From: Pieris napi
Lineage: Eukaryota > Arthropoda > Insecta > Lepidoptera > Pieridae
Direction: 5' to 3'
Assembly (NCBI RefSeq): GCF_905475465.1
Contig: NC_062246.1
Span: 9,636,001-9,700,000 of the forward strand
DNA: 64,000 nt
The translations under genes were made by a program, and so were the position numbers. Below are positions 12,411-25,300 of the stretch, one piece after another; within the stretch, counting starts at the first letter, position 1; each line of letters opens with the position of its first letter. Below the pieces are notes generated by a model. The model was not told where the DNA came from, did not search any database, and was given only the letters and a program-made list of their open reading frames with translations.

Positions 12411-12706
12411 AAAATAAATCAGTGGCGCTACAACCTATTTGGGTCAGGGCCTCAGATTTCTGAATCTGTTTTATGATCATTTTTCAATCTTAAAGGCAAC
12501 TAGGTGATCAGCCTCCTGTGCCTGACATACGCCGTCCACTTTTTTGAGTCTAAGACATGTCTGTTTCCTCATGATGTTTTCCTTCACCGTTTGAGCGAAT
12601 AACGCACATATAAAGAAAGTCTATTGGTGCACAGCCGGAGATCGAACCAACGACCTCAGGTATGAGAGTCGCGCTGAAGCCACTAGGCCAATATTGCACA
12701 CCAACA
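12411..12706 (-). mobile_element. tRNA-derived SINE with 16-bp target duplication
   Basis: On the minus strand the head carries a box A-like GGCCTAGTGGCTTCAGCG and a box B-like GGTTCGATCTCC, as in a tRNA, followed by a unique body ending in CAGTGGCGC-type sequence. It is flanked by a perfect duplication, CTGGAGTATTATTAAA, at 12395-12410 and 12707-12722, which shows LINE-mediated insertion. Other copies lie at 18020, 21523 and 50940. Confidence 0.85.
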
Positions 12707-13067
12707 CTGGAGTATTATTAAATAATACGTACAAATAAAATGTAATTAATTTAGTTTGTCTTTTTTCTAAGTTGAATTTGGTTTATTGACATGGAAATTC
12801 ACACGCCATCAAAGGTTCTTTCACATTATTTGCTTTATAACGGGCAATGAAAGAAGATATACAAATTGACAAACTGTATGAATTGTAATTGGACACGCGT
12901 TGGACCCGACCGCTAATCTCTACGCAAATAAGAGGGTACTTGTTAGGGATTATTGGAGGGTGACTATGATTTTATTTATAATTTAGATATAGTTTTTTTA
13001 TACATAATTTTAAATTGCAAACATGTAACATGAAATGCCCATAGTCTAACCAAAATGTAGGCTAGCA

Positions 13068-13320
13068 GGCCTAATGGCTTCGTCCCTACTTGCGACCCTT
13101 ATCCCGGATCTAGTTGATTCGATCCCCGAAAGACCAATAGACTTTCTGTCTATGTATGCATCAACTCTCAATCATTTTGTGAAGGAAATCATCGGAGGAA
13201 ACCTGCATGTCTTAAATCCAAACATTGACATATGTCAGACAAGACTAATCCTCAACTTGTCTATGATTTAATGATAAAATATGCAATTCCATATAGCTTT
13301 GTACCGCTACTGGATTATTA
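13068..13320 (+). mobile_element. Diverged SINE copy
   Basis: It aligns by eye to the SINE family from GGCCTAATGGCTTCG through GATTCGATCCCC to the TACCGCTACTGGATTATT end. Box B is degenerate. Confidence 0.55.
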
Positions 13321-13429
13321 TTATTAGTCTAACAAAATTAAATTGGGGATTCCACCCGTATCCCTGTGTGTTCTTCTACAACTGAGCTTTATTAAAACAA
13401 TTTGCCGCGCACCACCACTATATGGTTCT

Positions 13430-13600
13430 AGCTGCCCACTGAAGTATTTCCGAATCAATTCGACTTAGGGTCCTTCGTGAAAAGTGCGTACCAATGCTTA
13501 AAAGGCCGGCAACGCACTCCCTAGCCCTCTGGCATTGAGAGTGTCCATGGGCGGTATAACTTAACATAAGGTGAGCCTTCAGCATGTTTGTCCCTGTTCT
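13430..13600 (+). repeat. Dispersed repeat, best copy in the window
   Basis: This contains in order CTGCCCACTGAAGTATTTCC, AAAAGGCCGGCAACGCACTC, CCCTCTGGCATTGAGAGTG and TAAGGTGAGCCTTC. Related copies lie at 4905-5348, 6940-7085, 19220-19320 and, on the minus strand, 52418-52585. The family is widespread in Lepidoptera; its class is not clear from the sequence alone. Confidence 0.65.
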
Positions 13601-14389
13601 TTAAAAAAAAATACGTTCGGCTTTCAGCTAAATACTTGTACTTGAGGCGTCCGAAAGGACCGTCAAAAAGAGACATTTACATTGTGTTTGACATTTATAT
13701 TATGTCCTATAAAATACATAAATAATGCTCACCACCAGTAGCCGTAGGGCTAGGGTGAATATATTATTGCTCGATTGTCATACACTCTATTTGAACGGTT
13801 GGGTGGTTATCTGCCGCTGCTCAGATGGGGACATGTAATGAATCTCGTTATGGTTACGCTAGTTTTACACCCCGGCGTTGCTTGGTCAAAGGCTTAATCA
13901 ATATTACTTTCTTGTTTTTATGTATATATGTTTATATCTGAGACCCAGACCTAAAAAGGATGTAGCGCTACTGGTTATTATTTTTATACTTTGTCATTAT
14001 TACTTATGTGAAAATGGGTGTATATTTATTATTGTATGGCTAATAAATTCGCGGTCAAATATTATAAAATACATAATTTACATATAAATTGACTTATTCC
14101 CTCGTGATATTCCTCGTTGAATAATAATGCAAATTTATCATACATTAGTTTTAGCCTTTGCCGTTCATGTGCATATTTCAATTATATATTAAAAAAGTTG
14201 GTTTAAGTTGGTCGATGGTACCGGTGGCGATCCCACTATTAAAGGTCTTTAACCTCAGTGAAAGGAAGATAAACTTAAGAGCACAATAATTGAATAATTA
14301 ATACTTTGGAGTAGATACTCTTGGGCCGTGGGCTTCAAGTGTACAGGCGCTAATTAAAGATTTAAGTTGGCGCCTCGTAGATAGTACCG

Positions 14390-14560
14390 GTGACCCCAGA
14401 GCTGGTGCTTTCCTCGCTCAACGAATAAGTATCGCAATACAGCGAGGAAATGCATTAAAGGCACACTGCCACTTTTTAAATTTGTGTTAGTTTTTTATCT
14501 ATCCATTATTAATTATTATGATTATGTAGGTTAAGAATATTTATTTACACTTTGTTGCAA
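14390..14560 (+). mobile_element. LINE ORF and tail relic
   Basis: 14390-14455 matches the complement of 8030-8110 (the CCCAGAGCTGGTGCTTTCCT segment of the LINE relic). It continues into the same tail (GCACACTGCCACTTTTTAAATT ... ATGTAGGTTAAG) that also appears, inverted, at 15660-15735. Confidence 0.55.
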
Positions 14561-14894
14561 GAAATACACTATAATTAAAATAATCCTTATCGCTCTCGAG
14601 CGATCTCTTTCAGGCAACCACTAAATTAAATAAGGTCAGCGCAAAAAGTGCGTAAATACAAAAATCTATTGAATTTTCACTTACCGAAGTATGGCACAAT
14701 CTCGTGTATCAAACATCAGTTTCAAGAGCTGTCAAACAGTTTTTCTGTATGAAGACATATTGTACAGTGCTCAAGACGAAATTGTTTTTTGATATACGAC
14801 TTAAAAAACCTTAGTGTTGTGACTAAAAGTGTAACTCATGTATGTCATGACTAAGTTTCTGGCAGTAAATGTAAAATTAGAAGCATTTAGGATT

Positions 14895-14960
14895 ATATGT
14901 ATTTCTTTATTGACGTTCATAAGTGTACATTGTGTTATCTGAATGAATAAATGATGTTCA
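14895..14960 (+). repeat. LINE-like tail (TTGACGTTCATAAGTGTAC)
   Basis: Copy of the tail motif described at 7290-7350; no ORF remains upstream. Confidence 0.5.
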
Positions 14961-15659
14961 CTTTTTACATACTTAATGCTTAATTCTGAATGTTAAGATG
15001 TAGGGTACTTACCACAAAAGCCAAAAACATTCTAAATTTAAATATTAAAATGAATAGAGAATAAAACAGATTTGTCTAATTGGCTTCGTTTCTCTAATTA
15101 TATTACGAGAAATGGTCCTTCAGTCAATAACCAATTTGTAATGTACCCTTAACAGAAATTACAATCAGAACTCCCCTGAGCTTAATTGTGATATATCTTT
15201 ATAATTTGCTTCGGCAACCCTCGCGAGGGTAGCTACACAAAGAAATTGGTAACTTAATAACTAAAGAGTTTTTAACTTGCGGTTGTGGTAGCGATGAGGG
15301 AAGGGTTCATTACTGGATAATTGGCCTTATAAAATATGGACAAATTTTTTTGCCTATTCCGATTTTCTTACATGGCTTTAGTCGCTTTATGATATATTTG
15401 CGGCCATAATATGCGAAATTTCATACATAAAAGAAAATGATATATGTTGCTAAGCTTAAAACTCGAAATAGGCTGGACCAATTCGAGTATTTTAATATTT
15501 ACAATTATAATTACAATTTATCAATTTTTCTGCCAGTATCTTCGGAACCTTGCCTAAAGGGACTTCTTTTAATAATATATTTTAGTTATTATATGTTAAG
15601 GTTAGTTATTTATTTCAATGTATATGTGAATTTATCTATAATTTTACAGTATTTACAAT

Positions 15660-15735
15660 TTTCTTAACCTACATAGTAATAATAAAAAGAAAATTAAAAA
15701 GTTAGGTCCCTATGGCAGTGTGCCTTTAGTCCTTA
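15660..15735 (-). mobile_element. LINE tail fragment
   Basis: It matches the complement of the tail seen at 14455-14535 (AAAGGCACACTGCCA on the minus strand). Confidence 0.45.
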
Positions 15736-15884
15736 GGTATTTTTTTAAAGCGAACTTTATGTGGTAGTATAGCAAAATGTAACTGAAAAGGTAGGCTAAG
15801 TAAAACAATCAAATATTAAGGCGAAACGAAGATCGTGGGGGCAGCTAGTTCTAAATATAATTCGCTTTCGCCAAATTTTTAATT

Positions 15885-15935
15885 TGTTACGCCAAAGAAG
15901 TATACTTCTAACGCGTGTACATAAGTACAGACACG
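15885..15935 (-). mobile_element. Family B element end fragment
   Basis: On the minus strand it reads CTTATGTACACGCGTTA then GAAGTATACTTC then TTTGGCG, matching the left end of the two family B copies at 38656 and 55358. The remainder of the element is missing. Confidence 0.5.
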
Positions 15936-17189
15936 TTTTTTTAAAGTTTCAACAAACCATAAGAGAAAATAGTATCAACATTGAATAGAATCGCCCTACT
16001 GCGCTTACGCTCTTAAGAGGAAAATATTATTGAAAACAAAATTTCGCCCTTCAATCAAAAGGTCTTCAAATTTGATCAAATGTCAGATATAATAAAACAC
16101 ATCTAGTTATCGCATACCATAATGACGACAATTCCTTAAATAGGAATAGAACAGGAAATATGTGGAGATTCCTTAATGTGTACTTTATCAATGAATTCAC
16201 GTAAATAAAGGTTTTGTATGAAAGTTATATGACACATTTTTAGTAAATAGGTTTTGATCAATAGTTATCAGATAACTTTCAGAATGTGTTTAAAATGTCA
16301 TTCTCGTGTCAAATCTAAAAAAATAAATAATATACAGTGTAAAGTCTATACAACGACACTGAAGGGTTTGTGCATTTTATAGCGGTACAGAGAGTTGCCG
16401 TTACATGGAGAGAAGAAAAATCAGAATTGGAAAAAGAAAAAAGTTCTTCAGACCAGTGTTAATAGTTAGGTACATAAAAAAGAATCTTATTTGAATGCTA
16501 TTGCGTATAGTCTGTTATTTTTGTCTGACGTCTTTTGTTGCACCAGTAATTAATGAATGAACCAACTATAAAATCTTTATTGTTTTTCCAGAAGTCGAAC
16601 CTTCGGTATACGCCATGTGTAGCAACGTCTACTGTATACAGTTATCCTACTAACGCGGACCGCGTTAAAGGAAGTCGCGTTCTAGGAGTATTCCCTTTAC
16701 AGTTTTTTTATAAAATTGCAATGCACACGAATTTAATAAAGTCATTTAAATTGTTCAACAATACATTTGAAACAGGTGCAAAGGTACGCAGAACTAATTA
16801 TGAACTTGACAAATCAATATATATTTCACACTATAGAAATATAACTTAAGAAATCTCCGCCTTAATATTTACTGTAAAGGTTTTTAAAATCATGAAATTA
16901 TATTATTATATGTCTCCATGTATTTCTCTGTCTGATATAACGTTGATTGCATGAAGTCATACTTGCGTACGTCAATTGTATCTTGTTATTACGTTTCCAC
17001 AAATTCGTGTACTTATCCTTGAGTTCGTCAGGATAAAGTATTTTTAGGAACGAATTGGAATTTTCGCTTAAATACGTAAGATTTACAAGGCAACCGTGGA
17101 TGGTGAAATCGGATTGGGTATGTCATACCTGGAAAATCCAGGAGGTACTAGACACGAGGGACCATAACCGACGAACATGCATAGTGTCT

Positions 17190-17335
17190 CAAAAGTCAAA
17201 AATTATTTATTCATATTGGTAACACAATGTACACTTATAAACGTCAAAAAAGAAATATACATTTAATGCTTCTAATTTTACATTTACTGCCAGTTCCCAA
17301 ATGTCAAGTGGATGAAGATAGAGAGGTAGGGACGG
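17190..17335 (-). repeat. LINE-like tail, minus strand
   Basis: It contains, on the minus strand, the GACGTTTATAAGTGTACATTG tail motif plus the adjoining 'ACTGCCAGTTCCCAAATG' segment that recurs near 39300 and 25550. Confidence 0.5.
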
Positions 17336-17529
17336 TAGGAAGTGAAGATCCGTGGTCTGCCTATCGCTTCGGGAAAAAGGCGTGATTATAAAAATAAAAT
17401 ATTGCTTTAATTTATAAAGCGCTGCCAGTGCTGAGTTATTAAATTTCTAATCTACAATAGATTGAGTTCAACTTCCTTAAAATTTCCTGGTATGATAGAG
17501 TAAGCCTATTGTGAGAAATGTTGAAGATT

Positions 17530-17760
17530 AATCGTAGTTTGTCTCTGTCTGTCTAATTGTGCAGACGCTATGATAAAAGAGATCAGTGTTAATTGCATTT
17601 CTTCAGCTAGTGCTTCAGGACGGCTGTAATCACAGCCGGCATCAATTGTTAGATTCTTAGCAATATCCATCTCTTTTCTCCTTCCGCATCGTGACATCTC
17701 CCATATTAAATTCCTCTTTATGTTAATTAAAGTCAAAGTAAACGAAACAACAGTATTAAA
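17530..17760 (-). repeat. Repeat pair member with short open frame (copy 1)
   Basis: Closely resembles 19855-20165 on the same strand. On the minus strand it holds an open frame of about 76 codons starting MSRCGRRKEMDIAKN, with a GCDYSRPEALAEEM segment. The paralogous copy has lost the frame. I do not recognise the family; it is probably part of a mobile element. Confidence 0.45.
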
Positions 17761-18019
17761 ACAGGTAATTCGAAATACCTAGATCCCGGAATGTGAGATT
17801 GCATTTCTGTCTTGAACAATTTTCAGTTTATTTTCTAGCTCTAGTGGAGTTTTCGTTAAATATTTCCGTTTCCTATAACAAACTAGGAACTAGACCCGAC
17901 TTGGTGCGTTTACAATCTAAGTGTAACAGTCAGAATTTTGACAAACGGGTCTCCTGTTTCATAAAGATAAATGAAAAGCCTTAATGAAAAAATATCACAT
18001 TTATTTACTTGCCTATTTG

Positions 18020-18254
18020 TTGGCCTAGTGGCATTAGCGTGCGACTCTCATCCTTGAGGGCGTTGGTTCGACCCCCCCGGCTGTGCACCAATGGCCTTCC
18101 TGTCTATGTGCGCATTTCACATTCGCTCAAACGGTGAAGGAAAACATGGAAAACAGATTGCCTGCCTATTAGATTGAAAAATGATCTTGATACAGTTTCT
18201 GAAATTTGAGGCCCAGACCTAAAAAGGTTTCAGCGCGACTGACTTAATTTTTTA
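18020..18254 (+). mobile_element. tRNA-derived SINE copy
   Basis: Head TGGCCTAGTGGCATTAGCGTG (box A-like) and GGTTCGACCC (box B-like), body, and an end at CAGCGCGACTGACTTAATTT. Same family as 12411-12706. Confidence 0.7.
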
Positions 18255-19219
18255 TCACTCTTGCAAAATCACATTTTTACTCTAAATTATACTGTAATCT
18301 ATCTAATCTAATAAGCTAACAACCCATAAACACAACAGGAACACTGCAGTATTAAGCATATTTTGGTTATTATGTCCGAAAGAAGAGTTTATATAATAAA
18401 AACATAATTTAATTAAATATATTAAGTTTCGTTAAATGGAAATAATGCTGTACAAAGCACAAATGCTATTTAGTTTCCATCGATAGTATCACTCGGTCCA
18501 GCGCACCGGGTTGAACCGGTGCAATCCGGTACAATCCGGTTATTCTGGTTCAAAGCAATTCTCGAATATTCGAAACTAGAACGTTTTTCGTTCAAAGGTA
18601 CTAAGCTATGTAAATAGACATTTAAGTAGAATATTTCGTACGTAGCTTTAAAGATTCTTTTAAATCACCTAATTTATTATTGAACGTATATAGTCGAACT
18701 GTCAAACTTGTCTGAAAATAGCTAATTTTAATTCGTAAACACAATGTCTATTAATTGTTTAAACAGTTACTAACTAGCCACAATCTCAACCAATATAAAC
18801 ATATTCCTTAAATGATAATATTTATATCCAATGCCTTCAAACTAAAGGTAGGGATTTAGGAACAAGATTTGGCCACAGTCTGACCCTGGTACATCAAAAA
18901 TGTGTTGTATATGATCATACGAAAGTATTTACACATAACTTCATAGTTTTATCTAAGAAAGAGATTTACTTTCGTCATCAAACCCAAAGATACTAAACAA
19001 CTATTGATTCCAGCGCCTGTATTCTGTAACTTCCAAAAGCGTTACCGATTCCGACGCTTTTGTATGTTCGATGTAATTTTCTCAATTTCTGTAGCGAGGT
19101 CGCAACCTTCGGATCACGCCAAACAATAACTCCTTCAAGCATGGAAGCTGTTGGAACATACAGAATAAAGGCCCAGGTTTTTTGATTAAGTACCTTATTA
19201 GTATACTACGTATTTTATT

Positions 19220-19320
19220 TCTTAACCCTTCAAGGAAAAAGCGTGCCAATTCTTTGCCGAGCCCTCTGGCACATTGAGCGTATTACTTAACATCAGATGA
19301 GCCTCCTGTCCGATTGCTGT
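19220..19320 (+). repeat. Copy of the dispersed repeat just 5' of Fas3 exon
   Basis: It shares GCGTGCCAATTCTT, GAGCCCTCTGGCA and ACATCAGATGAGCCTCCTG with 13430-13600. It ends about 70 bases before the first visible Fas3 exon. Confidence 0.55.
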
Positions 19321-19389
19321 AGTACTATAAGAAAAAACACCTCAACGTAAAGTGTATTGTGTATGTATGTAATGTATTTATTATTTCAG

Positions 19390-22300
19390 GTCAAACTGTT
19401 GAGATCACCCCACGAGAGGCGGTGAGAAGAGTTGGGGATGACCTCACAGTACTCTGCAAAGTCTCATACCCAATTGACTCTTGTCGGTAAGGTTTCATTA
19501 ATTTCTAAACTATTGTTTTAAGTACAACTGGCTTTGTCTTAATATTTCCTGAAATGATTATATGATATTGTAGATTAATCCTTATCTTTATATATATAAT
19601 TCTTCTGTGAGTGTGTATGTCACTGAACTTCTCTCAAACGACTGGACCGATTTTGATGAAATTTTTTGTGTGTGTTCAAGGGGATCTGGGAATGGTTTAG
19701 ATTCACAAATCAGCCCGCCAGATGGCGCTGCAGTCGGTACTTTCATACTTTGCTTTACTAATTGCTTGAAATATCATGCAGGACAACGTCTGTCGGGTCC
19801 ACTAGTTTTTTATAAAATAAATTGGGCAATAAGACCAATTTTAAATACAGTATTATTTCTTCTCTTTCTGTCAAATTGTGTAGACGCTTTGTTAAAAGAG
19901 ATGAGCTATCTAAAGTGTCCAAAACGGTGTAATATGGATGTGTTCAGCGTTATCGTTAGTACTTCATGACGAGTTTAGAAGACGGTTGTGATGACAGCCG
20001 ATCATCACCAATTTGATGTCATCGTTAGAAATCTCACAATATTCTAATATCCATCTTTTCTCCTTCCGCATCCTGTCATCTGCTATGATAGCAGCTGGAG
20101 CATTAAGTTCCTCTTTATGTAAATTAAATTGAAAGTCGAAACGAAACTACGGTGCAGTGTAATAACTGAATTTTTTTTCTAATAAGGCAAATCATCATCA
20201 GAAATTAATAATTCAACTTAAAAATAGTAGTTTTCGTGACTTGTGTAACCTTCTTACAGTCAAAACGCTTTTCAGTTCCAGGAAAGATCGTTAGTTTAAA
20301 ACTTTTAAAGTTGTGTCACACTTGCTAAGTACATTAATGTATAATGCAAAACTAATAAGTCAATATCATGTTTCAGGATGACAGTGGGTTCGACGCCCTA
20401 TAGATTGATACCAAGTCAACAGGATGAAGAAGTCGTCTACTCAGGGCAGGGGTTGCAGGTAAGGAAAATTGTTTTGATTTCCTTATCGTAAAACTAATGG
20501 TGCTGCAGGTGAATGCTAAGAATACGGGATTGCAAAGTTCACCAATAAATCGATCCTGACCCAACTCCGCATAAGGACTCGCCTGTATGCCATACAATGC
20601 GCAGGCGATGAGATCTTGGAGAAACTGATCGTGGTTGGTAACTCAGAAAGCAAAAGCTGGCTGTTCGCCAACCAGCTCGACCGATCAAGTGAAAGACTCA
20701 TCGTTCTCAAAACTATACACTGTTATAAGAGAGGCGCTGGACAGAAACCGATGGGAACTGATTGTCCGCTCCAGATGTTTCCTTGCTGCTTGATGAGCCA
20801 TCGACTGAAGAGTGAGAAAACAAAATTGTTAAATCGATATGCCCTTAAATGTACGCTACATGTTATTCCCCGTTGCCATGGCAACCGCATTAATGATATA
20901 ACTAATTATCAGAGACGCCAAGTCTGACTGAAAAATTCAGTCTGAAAAAATTATTGGTTGTTGACATACGAAAGACAGGCAGCTATGTCTTATTTGTGAA
21001 TCTCACCATGATGACGATGAAAATATTTTTCAATTTGAACTAGTAGTTCTTTAGATTTAGAGTTCCTTAATCCTTTTCTAGTTCTTTGTTCTTTAGAGTT
21101 TTAAGTATATATGAATAAATAAAACCAGTGGCGCTACGAAGTTCTATGTCAGATTTCTGTACTGTTTCGGCATCATTTCTTTTAATAGACAATTAGGCGC
21201 TCAGACTTCTGTGACGCACGCCGTCGAATTTTTGGTTCTAAGGCATGTCGGGTCTTTTACCGTACGTAATGGCCGATTTACATTATCTTAGTGTTTAGGA
21301 GAGTGCTTTAGTACAACTTGAAAGGCAAGTTCTTTAGCGTAGCGTTTACTAAAGCAAGTAGCGTTTACATGTTTCAACTAAAGTACTATCCTAAAGCACT
21401 CTCCTAAACACTAAGATAATGTAAATCGGCCTCTACGTACTAACTACTACGTAATGCGCCGAAGCCCTAGTGGTTCTAAAATAATGTTGCAGTTTTTTTA
21501 TAAAGCAGTATATATATGAGCAGTATTGGCCTAGTGGCTTCAGCGTGCGATTCTCATACCTGAGGTCGTAGGTTCGATCCCCGGCTGTGCACTAATGGAC
21601 GTTCTTTCTATTTAACATTTGCTCAAACGGTGAAGAAAACATCGCGAGGAAACCGACATGTCTTAGACCCAAAGTCGACGGCGTGTGTCAGGCATTGGGG
21701 GCTGACTTGCCTATTAGAATGCAAAATGATCATGAATCAGATTCAGACATCTGAGGCCAAGACTTAAACAGGTTGTAGCGCCACTGATTTATTATTTATA
21801 TATAATGAGCAATCAACGACTATGGCGAGAGTAGTACCGCGGCTAATCAATGGACTACCCAGACAGTTATTAGAAAGCCGTACGTTTACCAACATAAGTA
21901 AATTGAAAAACTACTTTTATATGGTTTTGTCGCGCTCCTAAACAAGACTGCTATGTAATTTGGACAAACCACAGCGGTTTTCTAATGTAATCATGATTTT
22001 ATTACTTTATTCTGTAAAAAAAATTAACTAAAAAATATATAATTATTTCAGTTCGGCGAATGTGGCGCACACATTAAGCATATAAAAGAGGAATGGAATG
22101 GCAATATCTCCTGTATGCTGCCGCCGCCGAGTGGGAGTATTGAAGTCACTGGTATCATGCGGCTTGTTGTTGCCAGTAAGTACACCATAGTGCTTTAAAT
22201 TAAGTCTAGAAACCTTTGGGTGCACTTCTGAGTAGTGATTTCATGTTTCATTAAAAATATATTATTAGAACAGAATCTTACGACATATGCGTAAATAAAT

Positions 22301-25300
22301 AAATCTGTTATTTTCAAAGAATGTGGTATATTCAGATTAATTAAGTATAAAAAACATTACAAGCAGCCATATAAAAATAGGCATGGAAATGTCATATTAA
22401 TTATCATAATAATAAGAACAGAAGATATTTATTATTGTTGTTAAAATACCTTCCTACTCTATAAAGGCATCTTGTCTTTTAATGTAAATATTGAATATTG
22501 TTTTGTATAAATGTAAGCGTCATTTCAATTCAATTTCAAAAATTCTTTATTTTGTTTCACAAAAATTTATGGTGCTACATATCCAGTGTACATTGTTTCC
22601 TGGAATGTAACAAAATTACAACTAGACACGTTTTTACAGCAATTTTGCTTTTTTTAAAAACTTATAAAATAGATAAAACTAAATTTATAATGTTCCGAAA
22701 AGTTTTAACAAACGTAACAAGGTAAGCGTAATTTATGATTTACCAAATTAACTTTGGAAAGTACAGGCTAAAGAAAATTTTAATGTACAAATAATAAGTA
22801 AAACGCCAGGAGAATGTCGTGTAAATTTTGTGTATTTTCAGAGCCACCAGCCAACCCTCAACTGATATCACCCCCGCAGTCCAACTTCAAGGAGGGAGAC
22901 GTCTTCATGGCGCAATGTATTGTACCAAACGGACGACCGGTTGCTAAAATCACATGGTTTTTGGGTAAGTAATATGAAAATACAAACCACTAATATAATT
23001 AACTTCCGATTAGTTACTGTTAGACATAATAGATTAAAAATATCTATTTACATTTTGTGTCTATGGCGAAAGTAGAATGTACGAGTACTAATTCCACCGT
23101 GGATTTGTTTTGGGAAATTACTTTTGTATCTGTGTCAATCACAACAATGACTAACTTCCCCCTCCAACTTTGTTTCTCCGAAGAATGTAATTTTACTTAG
23201 CCTACCTTTTTAGTACATACCAACATGGAACATTTTGCTATGCTACCCCAGAGACTGTTCGGTTTTCTGGATTGATTTTTTTTTTAGGTTTTTCTGAGAA
23301 TTTTTCTTTACATAAACCTTATTTATAGTCAAGATATAAAATTTTGAGTGAAAATTAAGAGCTGTATGTATTTTTGTATGCTGTATCATAAAAACAATAT
23401 TTTTTATAATTAATCACTTATGGTCTAAGATCCCGATATACAACGACCTTCACCGAGATGCTTATTTAGGGTATGTTCCGATATACACTGCGACCACTGT
23501 ACAGAGTACCGTCAATTTAGTATACTGTGAAACCGTTTCTCTATAGCCAGCTATACTGGTTACAATTTAAAACGGAACGCAGTCCAGTATACTAGTCAGC
23601 ATCGTTTTTCGACACAGTTTTCAAATGAGTGCATCAAAGTTTTTCAATTCAACAAGAAAAACTATTATTGGAGTATTATCGCATTAAAAAAATCTATATT
23701 AATATTAACTGTCAATTGAATTAATACTACAAAGAAAGTAAGTTAGAATTTTAAATGTTTGTTATTAAACTGTAAGTTATATCAGCCGTTAGGCATTCAA
23801 GTGGTTTTGATTGATCACGTGATCAAAGCACTGCGAGTACCTTACCTCGAAAACGCCAGTGCTCGCAGTAGAAGTATAGCGGGGATTTGTGACGTCATAT
23901 ATTTCCCTAGGACGCTGCGGCTGTATACTGGCAGTCCATAGCGGAACGAATTTTTGAACAGTGGGAGCACTATACAGTACTCGCAGTGTATATCGGAACA
24001 TACCCTTAATGAAACGTATTTTATATGTAATTTAATATGCTAATAAATATAATCCATATGGGTTGCCTAGCAAATTTCAGTCCAGAGTATTTTAATTAAA
24101 ATTAAAAAAAATATATTTTGTTAAACATTTCACTGGTATGATTATTAGATAAATTCTATACCAATCGAAAGTATGAAGCCCATAGAATATGCAAACGTTA
24201 GGTTGTTTTTAATCAATTAATTATTTATGTGTATATTTTTTATGTGACACTAAAGTATATATACATCTTTGGTAAAAAAGAAAGTTATAGTGATACATAT
24301 ATAATTCTACCCTGATTAAAATTATTGATTGAAAAAAATTAAAAAATTTACTACATGCAAATTATAAAAAAATATTTTTTTTTTAAATATTAATTAAACA
24401 TACTCTGGACTGAAATTTGCTAGGCAACCCATGTGGATTATGTTTATTGACATATTAAATTAAATATAAAAATACATTTCATTAAATAAGCATCTCGGTG
24501 AAGGTCGTTGTATATCGGGATCTTATACTATTAGGGGTTTGAACGATAGCAGCCGATTCTCAGAATTACTGAATATGCATACAAAAAATAATAAGAGTCG
24601 GTCAAGCCGTTTCGGAGGAGTATGTGAACGAACATTGTGACACGAGAATTTTATATATTAGATGTAGACTTGGAATAGCTATATACTTTTTTCAAAATGA
24701 GTCGTTGTTATTTCGATTTTATTACCTCTGATACATGCATACATTAGTACCCATGTATATATAGTGAAGTGGAATTTCTATTATTTTCTTATCTTTGGGA
24801 TATATAGTTCCATTGCCGAAGAATTAGAATAAAAATGATATTTTATTGTTTTAATAAGGCTTTTATTTAAGATACATTTAAATAAATTTCTATCATCTAT
24901 TCAATCCTGAGTATCTACGTGCCCTTTTTTGGCCTCCTCCAAAATGTATCGTTTAAAATTTTTTTTTCTCTTATCCACAGATATGTTTATTTATATTTAC
25001 AAATATATTCTGTTTCCAGACGATGACCAATTCCTCACAGGCGTCCACCAGCCAATAATCACCTCCGAGCCAGGCATCGACTTGGAGACTATCAGCCAAA
25101 ATATCACTAAGGAACTGTCAGCTGACGATAACGGCAAACGGCTGGTCTGCAGAGCTGAACACGAAGCTTTAGATAGTCCTAGGGAGGCTGCGAGACAGCT
25201 GGTCGTATATTGTAAGTGTTTCTATTTATTTTATTACAGAGAACCGGTGGTGTAGAATGTAGATATATAGTGATAGTTTAATGAAAACCATTTACCATAT

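Larger units (their letters stand above)
1..19389. other. Gene-free, repeat-rich region upstream of the first visible Fas3 exon
   Basis: I see no exon with family similarity and no long open frame in this stretch. Because the Fas3 exon at 19390 begins inside a codon (phase 1), at least one coding exon with the start and signal peptide lies upstream. This region is therefore either a very large first intron or intron plus intergenic DNA. It is AT-rich and holds the Helitrons, MITEs, SINE copies and retrotransposon relics listed separately; between them I see nothing I can name. Confidence 0.6.

Noticed and set aside
12640..12700. Possible tRNA gene
   Set aside because: The A-box and B-box-like words belong to the SINE head; no intact acceptor stem or cloverleaf is present.
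20616..20927. 103-codon plus-strand frame in the Fas3 intron after 20458
   Set aside because: No recognisable domain, and it lies in an intron next to repeats. It may be relic DNA of a mobile element, but I could not name one.
24929..25255. ATG-started frame covering the Fas3 exon at 25020
   Set aside because: The start at 24929 is intronic; the acceptor TTTCCAG at 25019 and the phase match with the previous exon show that the real exon begins at 25020.
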